Shown piece by piece: positions 46,730-54,384 of a stretch of 64,000 bases of DNA (position 1 is its first letter; each line of letters opens with the position of its first letter). Below the pieces are notes generated by a model that saw only the letters and a program-made list of their open reading frames with translations, did no database searches and was not told the DNA's origin. Source of the DNA: Nocardia brasiliensis (GTDB lineage: Bacteria; Actinomycetota; Actinomycetes; Mycobacteriales; Mycobacteriaceae); contig NZ_CP046171.1 in assembly GCF_011801125.1 (NCBI RefSeq), forward strand, positions 372,001 through 436,000. Reading direction: 5' to 3'. The translations under genes were made by a program, and so were the position numbers.

Positions 46730-46782
46730 CTCCCGGCGCGGCCGCCGCTCGCCATTCCTTGGTCGGCGCGGGCCGCACGCGA

Positions 46783-46788
46783 TAACCT
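46783..46788 (+). promoter_or_regulatory. -10 box of serine hydrolase copy 2
   Basis: TAACCT ends seven bases before ATG 46796 and only one base before ATG 46790. This supports 46796 as the true start of a leaderless transcript. Confidence 0.5.
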
Positions 46789-46795
46789 CATGGTC

Positions 46796-48151
46796 ATGGG
46801 GCGATTCGGTGGGTTCCTGATCGGGTTCGCTGCGCTATCGCTGGTGGCGGGCAACGTCTTCGCCGCGGGCGCGCGGGCGGAGTCGGGTCCGGTGTCGGAC
46901 GCGGTGCGTTGCGCGGTCTCGTCCGGTCGCGAGTTCGCGCGGGCCGAGCCGGAGCAGGCCGGCCTGGACCGGCAGCGGCTCGACGCCGCGTTGCGTTTCG
47001 CCGCCACCCGAAACCGGTTGAACGTGCAGGTGTTTCGGCACAACTGCTTGATCGGCGAGGGGCCGACCAACGCGCAGACCGGCGATGTCGCCTGGAACAT
47101 CTGGAGCGCTACCAAGAGTGTCGTCTCGCTGCTCGCCGGAATCGCCTGGGACCAGGGCAAGCTCGATATCGACGCGCCGATCGATCGGTATCTGCCACCG
47201 GGTCTCGGCGATGCCGAGCATCGCTCGATCACGGTGCGGAACCTGCTCACCGAGTCCTCCGGCATGCGGGTGGGCGTGCTGACCGAGGGCGCTACCGCGG
47301 TGATTCCGATCGACCCGAACAGTGCGGTGCAGGCACTGGGGGTGCCGCTGGACAACCCGCCCGGCACCACGTTCAGCTACAGCCAGCGCAACGTCGACCT
47401 GCTCAGCTATGTCGTAGAACTGGCCATCGGCGAACCGTTGCAGCAGTTCGCCCAGCGTGAGCTGTTCGATCCGCTCGGCATCGAACGCGGCGACTACTAC
47501 TGGGCCAGGGATCGTTCCGGGCATACCTACGGGTACGCCCATTTGATGATCCCGCCGAACGACTTCGCCAAGCTCGGCCTGCTCGTGAGCAATGACGGAC
47601 GCTGGGGCACGACGCAACTCGTCTCGACGGCGTATCTGCGGCAGGCGCGCACACCGTCGGCGACCAACCAGTGCTACGGCTATCTGTTCTGGCTCGGGCC
47701 CGGCTGCGCCGAGTCCGCGACCATCCTGCCGCCCGACGTGTACATGATGGCCGGGCTCGGCTTGCAGAACGTCTTCATCATGCCGAGCCTCGGTCTCACG
47801 GTGGTGTGGACCGGTTTCTACGGCAACGTCAGCCAGTTCGGCCTCTCCGGCACCATCCAGAACATCCAGGAGTTGCCGTACGAGTTCTTCCGCAGGCTCT
47901 TCGCGGCGTTCCACGAGCCGCCGATTCCCGACCCGGGCCCGTATGTCGAGCCGCCGATCCGGCTCAACCCCGGCCAGTTCTTCGACATGAACTTCGTCCT
48001 TGCGGTTTTCGGCACCGGGCCGTTCGCCTACCCCGGCTGCAACGTGCTGTCCTGCCTCGATTCCCCTCTCGCACCGCCCTTTTGGGATGCGGCCCCCGGA
48101 TGCGCCATCCTGCTCTGCCTGGGTCCGGCCGCGCCCGGCATCCGCCGGTAG
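46796..48151 (+). CDS. secreted serine beta-lactamase-like hydrolase, copy 2, 451 aa
   Basis: A close paralogue of the gene upstream, with the same signal peptide layout, WSATKSVVSLL active site, FSYSQRNVDLL Tyr motif and closing Cys pairs (GCNVLSCLD and GCAILLCLG). I chose ATG 46796 because it matches the start of copy 1 and the position of the -10; ATG 46790 would add two residues. The two proteins have mostly identical motifs but diverge in the region around residues 290-320, the probable substrate loop. Tandem duplication is clear; whether the substrates differ is unknown. Confidence 0.88.
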   Translation: MGRFGGFLIGFAALSLVAGNVFAAGARAESGPVSDAVRCAVSSGREFARAEPEQAGLDRQRLDAALRFAATRNRLNVQVFRHNCLIGEGPTNAQTGDVAWNIWSATKSVVSLLAGIAWDQGKLDIDAPIDRYLPPGLGDAEHRSITVRNLLTESSGMRVGVLTEGATAVIPIDPNSAVQALGVPLDNPPGTTFSYSQRNVDLLSYVVELAIGEPLQQFAQRELFDPLGIERGDYYWARDRSGHTYGYAHLMIPPNDFAKLGLLVSNDGRWGTTQLVSTAYLRQARTPSATNQCYGYLFWLGPGCAESATILPPDVYMMAGLGLQNVFIMPSLGLTVVWTGFYGNVSQFGLSGTIQNIQELPYEFFRRLFAAFHEPPIPDPGPYVEPPIRLNPGQFFDMNFVLAVFGTGPFAYPGCNVLSCLDSPLAPPFWDAAPGCAILLCLGPAAPGIRR

Positions 48152-48274
48152 GCGGTCGGTCCGACGCCGGCTTCCGGTCGGCATCGGCCGATCGTGCCGG
48201 AGCTCGCGAGAATTTCTACGACCTGACATAGTAGGCCTGGCCCGTGCCGCGGACCAGGCTTTCCCGCCTGCCCG

Positions 48275-48334
48275 CTACAGCAGGCCCCACCAATAGATCA
48301 GGCAGGCCAAAACCCAGACCACCACGGTTTCCAT
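48275..48334 (-). CDS. candidate small membrane peptide, 19 aa
   Basis: The frame METVVVWVLACLIYWWGLL, stop, is a single hydrophobic helix ending in aromatic residues. AAGGAG is present upstream on the same strand but about 13 bases from the ATG, somewhat far. Its composition is unlike the arginine- and proline-rich chance frames of this genome. Small one-helix membrane proteins of this size are known in bacteria, but I do not recognise this one. Confidence 0.35.
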   Translation of the reverse strand: METVVVWVLACLIYWWGLL

Positions 48335-48832
48335 CGTCGGTTCCAATCTCCTTGGCGCACTTGTCTCCATCATCGGCTATCCGGGACCGGGTGCTACAAA
48401 CTCCGCACATTCGTCGCCGTATCGGCATCATCACCAGCGATTTTTCCGCTGCAAGGTGTTCTTAAGTGGGTGCTAAGCCGTCGACGGCATTGTTTGAGTC
48501 ACGCCGAGGACACCGGGGCTCCGGTCGGCGAGGTGTAGAGCCACCACCGGGGTGGGGGAACGGTGCTCGACCTGTCTTCGAGGGGTTGGCAGGTCGAGCG
48601 CCGGGGTTCGAGAGTGCCTGCCGGGCCGGTCCACGAGGGGTGACCGGCTCGGTAGGCCGCTCGGGGCGCGGGCGCACACCTTTCGATGGCTCTTCCCGGA
48701 GCTGGCGGGCGACTCGGTATGGCCGACTGCCGAAGGTAACCACGGGGGGTGCATGGGCATCGGTCTCGGTGACGGGTGGCCGGACCGGTTTCGGAGGGTG
48801 ATCGGTCCGGGGATGTAACTGAAACCCGTTCT

Positions 48833-48860
48833 AGACACTTTTGTGTTTTTGTCTTACCGT
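48833..48860 (+). promoter_or_regulatory. promoter of the P450-tetR operon with AGACA/TGTCT half-sites
   Basis: AGACA (48833-48837) and TGTCT (48850-48854) form an inverted repeat, with ACAC-TTTT-GTGT inside it. TACCGT (48855-48860) is a good -10, ending six bases before the ATG at 48867, so the mRNA is probably leaderless. The same half-sites recur upstream of the FAD monooxygenase at 51932-51972, so one regulator may bind both. Confidence 0.55.
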
Positions 48861-48866
48861 CACTAC

Positions 48867-50087
48867 ATGGTGATCGATCCGTATCGTCCGGTCTTCGAGT
48901 TGCGCTCCGGACCCACCTGGGTTTCGCCGTGGGGTATGTATGCCGCGCTGCGCGAACAGGATCCGGTCCATCACGTGGTGCCGCGGGCCCGCCCCGCCGA
49001 CGACTACTGGGTGCTCACCACGCACGAGCACGTCTACGCGGCGGCCCGTGACAGCGACACCTATTCCTCGCGCGACGGCCTGACCGTGGAATACGGAGAA
49101 CTGGAACAGATCGGCCTCACCGACAACCCGCCGCTGGTGATGCAGGATCCGCCCGAGCACACCGACTTTCGTAAACTTGTCGCGCGTGGCTTCACGCCGC
49201 GTCAGGTTCTCGACGTCGAGCCCGTGGTGCGGCGGTTCGTGCGCGACCGGCTGGACGGGCTCGCCGCCGACGGCGGCGGCGACATCGTCGCCCGGCTGTT
49301 CAAGCCACTGCCGAGCATGGTGGTCGCGCACTACCTGGGCGTGCCCGCCGAGGACCGTGGCCGGTTCGACGGTTGGACCGACGCGGTCGTCGCGGGCAGC
49401 ACCGACCGGGCCAGTACCCAGGCGATGCCCGCCTCGATGGCGATGATGGCCTACTTCGCCGAGCTCATCAAGCGGCGGCGCACCGATCCGGGCGACGACA
49501 CGGTGTCGCTGCTCGTGCAGGCCGGGATGGCGGCCGACGACGCCGATGTCCGTGGCCTGGTGCAGATTCTGGCCTACGCCTGGACCATGGTCGCCGGCGG
49601 CAACGACACCACGACGGGTCTGCTCGGCGGCGCCGTGCAACTGCTGCAGCAACATCCGGCACAGCGCGCGGCACTGGTCGAGGACAAGGATCGGATCCGC
49701 ACGGCGGTAGAGGAATTCGCCCGGCTCACGGCGCCGGTCCAGTGTCTGGCCCGCACCGCCACCCGGCCACTCGAGCTGGGTGGCAAGTCGATTCCCGCCG
49801 GGCGCAAGGTATTACTCGTCTTCGGCTCCGCCAACCGGGACGAGCGGGCGTTCGGCGCCGACGCCGCGGAGCTCGACATCGAACGAAATCCGCAGCGCAT
49901 TCTCACCTTCGGTCATGGACCGCATCACTGCCTCGGCGCGGCGGTCGCCCGCATGCAGGCCAGGGTCGCGTTGGAGGAACTGCTCGATCGCTTCCCCGAT
50001 TATGTGGTCGATATCGATTCGGTCGAGTACGCGCCGGGACCGTACGTCCGGCGGCCGACCACCCTGGCCTTCCGGTGCGCGGCGTGA
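48867..50087 (+). CDS. cytochrome P450, 406 aa
   Basis: A complete P450: the I-helix oxygen-activation motif is AGGNDTTTG, the ExxR pair is EFAR, and the haem loop FGHGPHHCLGAAVAR gives Cys355 as ligand. It is a soluble class I enzyme needing ferredoxin and reductase partners that are not nearby. ATG 48867 directly follows a strong -10 and is the probable transcription start. The stop overlaps the TetR start (GTGA), so the two genes are one unit. Substrate unknown; small hydrophobic ligands are typical. Confidence 0.92.
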   Translation: MVIDPYRPVFELRSGPTWVSPWGMYAALREQDPVHHVVPRARPADDYWVLTTHEHVYAAARDSDTYSSRDGLTVEYGELEQIGLTDNPPLVMQDPPEHTDFRKLVARGFTPRQVLDVEPVVRRFVRDRLDGLAADGGGDIVARLFKPLPSMVVAHYLGVPAEDRGRFDGWTDAVVAGSTDRASTQAMPASMAMMAYFAELIKRRRTDPGDDTVSLLVQAGMAADDADVRGLVQILAYAWTMVAGGNDTTTGLLGGAVQLLQQHPAQRAALVEDKDRIRTAVEEFARLTAPVQCLARTATRPLELGGKSIPAGRKVLLVFGSANRDERAFGADAAELDIERNPQRILTFGHGPHHCLGAAVARMQARVALEELLDRFPDYVVDIDSVEYAPGPYVRRPTTLAFRCAA

Positions 50088-50671
50088 GCGGCTGGCTGGC
50101 CGACAGTCGCGCGGAACTGGCGAGCGAGCGCATCCTCGACGCGGTCCGCGCGCTGTTCATGGAGAAGGGGGTCGGCGGTATCGGCATGGCCGAAGTAGCC
50201 GAGGCCGCAGGGTGTTCCAGGGCCACGCTATACCGCTACTTCGACAATCGGCAGGCGCTGTATGTGGCTTTCGCCGGGCGTGAGGCGCGGCAGGTGGTCG
50301 AACGGGTGTGGCGTGATCCGGCCAGGACCGAGTCCGCCGACCCGGCGCAGCGCCTGCTCGACGGGCTCACCGCCTTGCTCGCCGAGGTGCGCGAAACACC
50401 GCATCTGGCAGTGTGGTTCACCGCCGAGAACGCCGGAATCGTGGCGCAGCTGTCGAATTCGTCCGCGGTGCTGGACGCGCTCACCGTCGACTTCGTGTCC
50501 GGTCTGCGCCCCGGACTGTCCGCACAGGCGGCGCACCGCATCGGCCGGTGGGTGGTCCGGGCCATGGTTTCGCTGCTGACCTTGCCCGAGGAAAGCGCGG
50601 AGGAGGAGCGAACCATGTTGCGTACCTTCGTTCTTCCGTTTCTGCTCGGCCAGGAGATCGCGGTCGATTGA
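50084..50671 (+). CDS. TetR-family regulator linked to P450, 195 aa
   Basis: The helix-turn-helix is SERILDAVRALFMEKGVGGIGMAEVAEAAGCSRATLYRYFDNRQALYVAFAGREARQ. The remainder is a helical ligand domain. GTG start at 50084 overlaps the P450 stop, so the two are translationally coupled. It probably represses its own operon through the AGACA/TGTCT site upstream of P450, and perhaps the FAD monooxygenase gene. Ends six bases from that convergent gene. Confidence 0.88.
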   Translation: MSGWLADSRAELASERILDAVRALFMEKGVGGIGMAEVAEAAGCSRATLYRYFDNRQALYVAFAGREARQVVERVWRDPARTESADPAQRLLDGLTALLAEVRETPHLAVWFTAENAGIVAQLSNSSAVLDALTVDFVSGLRPGLSAQAAHRIGRWVVRAMVSLLTLPEESAEEERTMLRTFVLPFLLGQEIAVD

Positions 50672-50676
50672 CACCG

Positions 50677-51905
50677 TCAGGCGGTGCGGTGTGCGGGGTA
50701 GTCGGGCAGGTCGTAGGACTCGGTCTTGGTGAGCATCTTCATCATCAGTGGCTTCATCAGTTTCGCGGTCATCAGCTTGCTCACGGTCTGGCCCGCACGG
50801 ATGCCCAACGCGGTCTTGGGTGTCATGGCCTTCAAGCCGCCCGGCGCCAGCTCCTGGGCCTTGGCGATGAACGGGCGCAGCACCTGTTCGTAACGCGCCA
50901 GCGCCAGCTCCGGATCGCTTGCGTGCGTGGCGATCTCACCGGCCAGCACATAGGCGCCCAGCAACGCCATCGCGGTACCCTGCCCACTCAGCGGCGACCC
51001 GCAGTAGCCCGCGTCGCCGAGCAGCACCACCCGCCCCTGTGACCAGCTCGGCATATCGATCCGCGCCAACTCGTCGAAATAGAAGTCGCTCGCCTGCGAC
51101 ATCGCCGCCGCGATCCGCGCCGCCTCCCAGCTGCCACCGGCGAGCTTGCGCCGCAGCAAATCCTGCTGCGCCGCCACATCGCCCCGCAACCCGGGATCGG
51201 CCGGCACGCGCACCGTGATCAACGCCTTCGACGTCGCCGGATCGGCATCCGGACGCAACCCGATATTGGTCGCCCCGACCAGCGAATGCATCGTGAACCA
51301 GTGCGGCTCGGCATCCGCGGCACTGGGCATCGTGAAGAACGACATATAGCCACCCAGGTAGGTAGAGAACTGCTCCTCGGGCCCGAACACCATTCGCCGG
51401 GTAGCCGAGTGCAAACCATCCGCGCCGATCACCACGTCGAAGCGCTCCCGCGCCCCCGAATCGAAAACCACATCCACCCCGGACCCGTCCTGCGCGATAT
51501 CGGTGATCCACTCCCCATACCGGTAATCCACCCCGCCCGCCGCCGCCAGCGCATCCAACAACACCTGATTCAGATCCCCCGGGTGATCTCGATCTCGGCG
51601 ACCGCACCCTTACCGTCGAACAACTCCGCGGGCATCCGCACCACATCCCGCCCCGCCCCGTCCACGAACTTCATCCCGCGCTCATCGAGCCGCACCGCTT
51701 GAATACCCGCCATCAACCCCATCCGCTCCGCCACCTCGGCACTGGGCCCCCGCAGATCCACCGCCTGCCCACCCGGCCGCGGCGCCGCGGCCCGCTCCAC
51801 CACCGTCACCCCGATCCCCGCCCGAACCAGCTGCAACGCAACAGCATTCCCGCCGATGCCGCCACCGGCGACGAGGATGCGAAGCGAGTTGTGAGTGGTG
51901 CCCAT
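50677..51905 (-). pseudogene. FAD-dependent monooxygenase, broken by a one-base deletion
   Basis: The first frame from ATG 51905 (AAGGAA upstream) carries the FAD motif ILVAGGGIGGNAVALQLVRAG. It runs to the sequence EIEITRG and then terminates. The rest of the enzyme continues in another frame as QVLLDALAA and includes the FAD-binding VVLLGDAGYCGSPLSGQGTAMALLGAYVLA. The frames join at a run of five C (51576-51580 on the plus strand); restoring one base gives a complete protein of about 409 residues. This is a typical class A flavin hydroxylase related to aromatic and polyketide hydroxylases. The break may be a true mutation or a sequencing error in the homopolymer. Confidence 0.85.
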
Positions 51906-51931
51906 CAGTCTGTTCCTTTGCTTGATCGAAT

Positions 51932-51972
51932 GTCTTAGACATATGTCTACAACTGATTGAGACAAATGTCTA
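51932..51972. promoter_or_regulatory. array of AGACA/TGTCT half-sites upstream of the monooxygenase
   Basis: In 41 bases there are five half-sites: TGTCT at 51932, AGACA at 51938, TGTCT at 51945, AGACA at 51961 and TGTCT at 51968. They form the perfect palindrome TAGACATATGTCTA at 51937-51950 and a second, AGACAAATGTCT, 23 bases on. The array ends 26 bases upstream of the monooxygenase start. It is most likely bound by a TetR-type dimer, possibly two. Confidence 0.7.
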
Positions 51973-52067
51973 GTACAAATGTTCAAATCGATGGGCGTGC
52001 GGTGGCCGGTCACTATTCGAGGCGCTCGCGGGGATGCTTGGGGCGTGTGCCCGCGTGTCCAGCCGAC

Positions 52068-52394
52068 TCAGTACGGCCGGTGGGTACCGGAGCGTACGTC
52101 GGTGAAGGTGCGGGTGATCATCCCGCGCAGTGTTCCGGCGATCCGGTCCGATGTGGTGGGTTTGCTCGTCAAGGTGCCGTTGCCGTATATGACGTAGCAG
52201 TCGTCCTCGGCAATGTAGTTGAGCTGGAAGTCTTTTCGTCCCTCGACATGCCTGTTGTCGGCGCTGCCCATGGCGAACACCCCGACGTGGACGACCGCAC
52301 TGGTCGGGCGATCGAGCCGCTTCTCGAACTCTTCGCGTGGGGTCGGTCGCCAGGCGTCGCGGACTGGGGACGAGGCTGAGTATCGCGTCCCCAC
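52068..52394 (-). CDS. hypothetical protein, 108 aa
   Basis: The frame has third-position bias like that of real genes of the region and reads as a plausible globular protein, including VVHVGVFAMGSADNRHVEGR, DFQLNYIAEDDCYVIYGNGT and LRGMITRTFTDVRSGT. No family, signal or membrane helix was recognised. The start is GTG 52394 with only a weak purine stretch upstream. A 12-base palindrome lies 22 bases before it. It may be a fragment of a larger gene, since the surroundings contain several broken genes. Confidence 0.45.
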   Translation of the reverse strand: MGTRYSASSPVRDAWRPTPREEFEKRLDRPTSAVVHVGVFAMGSADNRHVEGRKDFQLNYIAEDDCYVIYGNGTLTSKPTTSDRIAGTLRGMITRTFTDVRSGTHRPY

Positions 52395-52415
52395 CCTCTT
52401 TCGCTCCGTATCATT

Positions 52416-52427
52416 TGGAACGTTCCA
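52416..52427. promoter_or_regulatory. 12-bp palindrome, candidate operator
   Basis: TGGAACGTTCCA is perfectly self-complementary. It sits between the two minus-strand genes and 22 bases upstream of the start of the 108-residue gene. The length and position suit a dimeric repressor; no regulator could be assigned. Confidence 0.4.
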
Positions 52428-52514
52428 GCATTAGCAGGACTGGTGGTCCGAGGCGGGCCGTCTGTCTGGGCCGGACGAGTACGAGGGCGCTGTCCGCGTG
52501 CTGGGTGCGGCGGT

Positions 52515-53192
52515 CTAGCTGGGCCGCGCCGCAGTGCCGGGCCCGGTATCGGGTTCCGGGTCGCGGACGGACCGTTTTCTTGCCGCGGCTCGGTGCATCG
52601 CCGCGCTGTCGAAGCGCTCGATGCCGCGCTCGCGCACGGTCGCGGCGAAATTCGGGTGCGCGCGGATCACGAGGTAGCGCCGGTCGTCGGTGAGGCGGCC
52701 GCGGACGTAGGTGGTCGATCAATCGAAAGCCGCTGCGGCGAGCAGTACTTCGAACGGCGTCCCGAAGAACACTATGAGAGCCAGCGGTGCCAGCAGTTCC
52801 TCGACATCCAGTAGGTGTACGAGCACGAGTGCGCCGATGGCGAGCATCGTTACGGCCACCATGAAAAGGCCGAGTGTTCGGTAGATATCGATGCTGATCA
52901 AACAGCGGGAGCACACCGGCCATTCACCACGCACCATGGTCACCGCGGTGTCGATCGGTTTTCCCCGATACCAGGTCGCCAGGCCCTTTTTGATGCCGAG
53001 TTCGCGAATAATCGTCAGATCTCGGAGCCTCGGCTTCGCGCGCTTCCAGTTCATGGTGCTGCCGTATTTGAGCATGTTGCGCAGCCCGAACGGCTGTCCG
53101 CGTGCGAAGAACCCGGCCGCGCCCTTCTTGTATCGCACCGCGGGCTGCCCATGGTCGGGGCACACTTCCGGCAGGGGTGCGCGCAGCGACAT
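52515..53192 (-). pseudogene. Cys-pair membrane protein cut by an in-frame TGA
   Basis: From ATG 53192 (GGGAGA upstream) the frame reads MSLRAPLPEVCPDHGQPAV, then TMVRGEWPVCSRC, then two hydrophobic stretches, ending LLAAAAFD with TGA at 52719-52721. The same frame continues open for 67 codons as STTYVRGRLTDDRRYLVIRA and on to TAG at 52515-52517. The part after the stop aligns with the tail of the paralogue at 41365-41943 (FDRASRYVRVRP...LVAHPRFA), where the stop position is Arg. So a CGA or similar codon became TGA. The truncated product of 157 residues may still be made. Function unknown. Confidence 0.7.
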
Positions 53193-53293
53193 GCGAACGG
53201 TTCTCCCGCGCTTGGGGAGTGCGCCGCGCGCCGGATTCCGGCCGATCGGAAACCTGACCTCTTGGCTCTGCGGCTGTTTCGATTCGCGCACGG

Positions 53294-53841
53294 TCAGATC
53301 AGATAACCACGGTCGCGACGCTCTTGGAAATACAGGTCGTCCGCATCGGGTTCGTCGGGCATCACGATCCGGTCGCGGTTGGGTTTGCGGGTGCCGGGAT
53401 GGATGTGGGCGGTGGCAGCAGCCGTTGGCGTCGGTCCGGTAGGAGCCGGCTCCGGCTCGCGGGCGGCAGGGGCGACCAGTGGCGCCGGTTCTTGGCGCAG
53501 TCGCTCGAGTTCGGCTTTGCCCTGCTCGGCGAGCTCTGGGCGGCATTCCCTTTCCAATTGCCGTCGGTCTCATCGACGGCACTGCTGATTTCCCGGGCGT
53601 AGTCCCCGCTGTACTTCGAGAGGCTCCGGATCGCCTTCGCGGCCCGCTGCATCGCTTGCCAATCACCGGCCAGGTAATTGGTGGTGTAGGACAACGGATC
53701 GACGTTGATGCTGTTGGCCAGGATCATGTTCACCCAATAGGTGGGGGAATAGAGATTGCCGTTGAGGATGAGTTCGACGAGGTCGGGCATCATATCGTCG
53801 TTGGTCGGCTCGGTCAGCCGATCCACAGGCGCGGTGGTCAT
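53294..53841 (-). pseudogene. WXG-like type VII secretion protein, frameshifted after the WxG motif
   Basis: From ATG 53841 the frame reads INVDPLSYTTNYLAGDWQAM, then a helical segment ending AVDETDGNWKGNAAQ, the WxG turn of ESX-type helical hairpin proteins. After that the frame becomes Ser/Pro/Arg-rich and ends at 53362. Another frame from about 53557 gives a believable tail, ELAEQGKAELERLRQEPAPL to DADDLYFQERRDRGYLI at 53294. So the C-terminal part has slipped out of frame, probably with loss of some sequence. The start overlaps the stop of the EspC-like gene (ATGA), so they were one operon. Confidence 0.6.
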
Positions 53842-54158
53842 CGTCTTTCGCCCGGATAGGTGCGGTCCAGTTCGGCGGCCCTGGCTCGGTCCGTCGACCG
53901 ATACATCTGTGCGGCGTTGCCCAGTTCGTCCGCCGACTCACTCGTGATGCGTCCCAGCTCAGCGTAATTGGTGGTGAGCTCGGCCCGGATGTGCTGGATG
54001 GTGGCGGCGACGTTCGGGAAGACACCGCCGACATCGCCCCGCACATCGAGCCACCCGTCGATGTACTGGTTGGCTTGCGCATTGTCCGTCGACAGCTTGT
54101 GCAACCTGCTGGATACCCGGTCGAGGACGTCGGGTTCAACCGAGAAGTTGTCGGTCAT
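53838..54158 (-). CDS. EspC-like type VII secretion target, 106 aa
   Basis: A small helical protein (MTDNFSVEPDVLDRVSSRL, later LTTNYAELGRITSESADELG) of the EspC/ESX-target family. Near the C-terminus MYRSTDRARAAELD contains YRSTD, which matches the YxxxD export signal used by type VII systems. ATG 54158 has GGGGTGG upstream. It is the first gene of the pair with the WXG-like gene. ESX core genes are not in the window, so its secretion would use a system elsewhere on the chromosome. Confidence 0.7.
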   Translation of the reverse strand: MTDNFSVEPDVLDRVSSRLHKLSTDNAQANQYIDGWLDVRGDVGGVFPNVAATIQHIRAELTTNYAELGRITSESADELGNAAQMYRSTDRARAAELDRTYPGERR

Positions 54159-54384
54159 CGATTGCCACCCCAATACATCAGGTGGATGAGTATTTGCCGC
54201 ATTCCGCCCCCTCGTCCTCGGCATCAGAACCTCCCGACTATAACAGGGCGGTACGGGGGCGATCTGGTTCGTATGCTGGACCACTGTCAGCCCAGATCTG
54301 CCTGTTTCCAAAGTGATTCGTCATGAGCGGTGGTGTTCGCATTTCCGCAACGCGACGATGCCTGGAGGCTCGCTGAAGTCTGTT

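Larger units (their letters stand above)
48152..48866. other. 715-base region without a firm gene
   Basis: Apart from the small hydrophobic reading frame at 48275-48334 and the P450 promoter at its right end, this stretch has no convincing gene on either strand. Reading frames of about 110 codons exist on both strands but look like chance products of high GC, with arginine- and proline-rich content. It contains CGACCTGTC with GCAGGTCG arms near 48570-48600, and the motif CGGGCGCACAC near 48669, also found at 55522. It may hold a decayed gene or only promoter sequence. Confidence 0.5.

Noticed and set aside
45377..48151. The two serine hydrolases as class C beta-lactamase resistance genes
   Set aside because: They share the fold and SxxK but lack features diagnostic of AmpC; antibiotic hydrolysis is not supported.
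48466..48838. Frames of 111 to 121 codons on both strands upstream of P450
   Set aside because: Arginine- and proline-rich, no homology recognised and weak codon bias; likely chance frames.
52719..52721. TGA read as selenocysteine in the Cys-pair membrane gene
   Set aside because: The paralogue has Arg at this place, there is no redox motif around the codon, and no selenocysteine element was seen.
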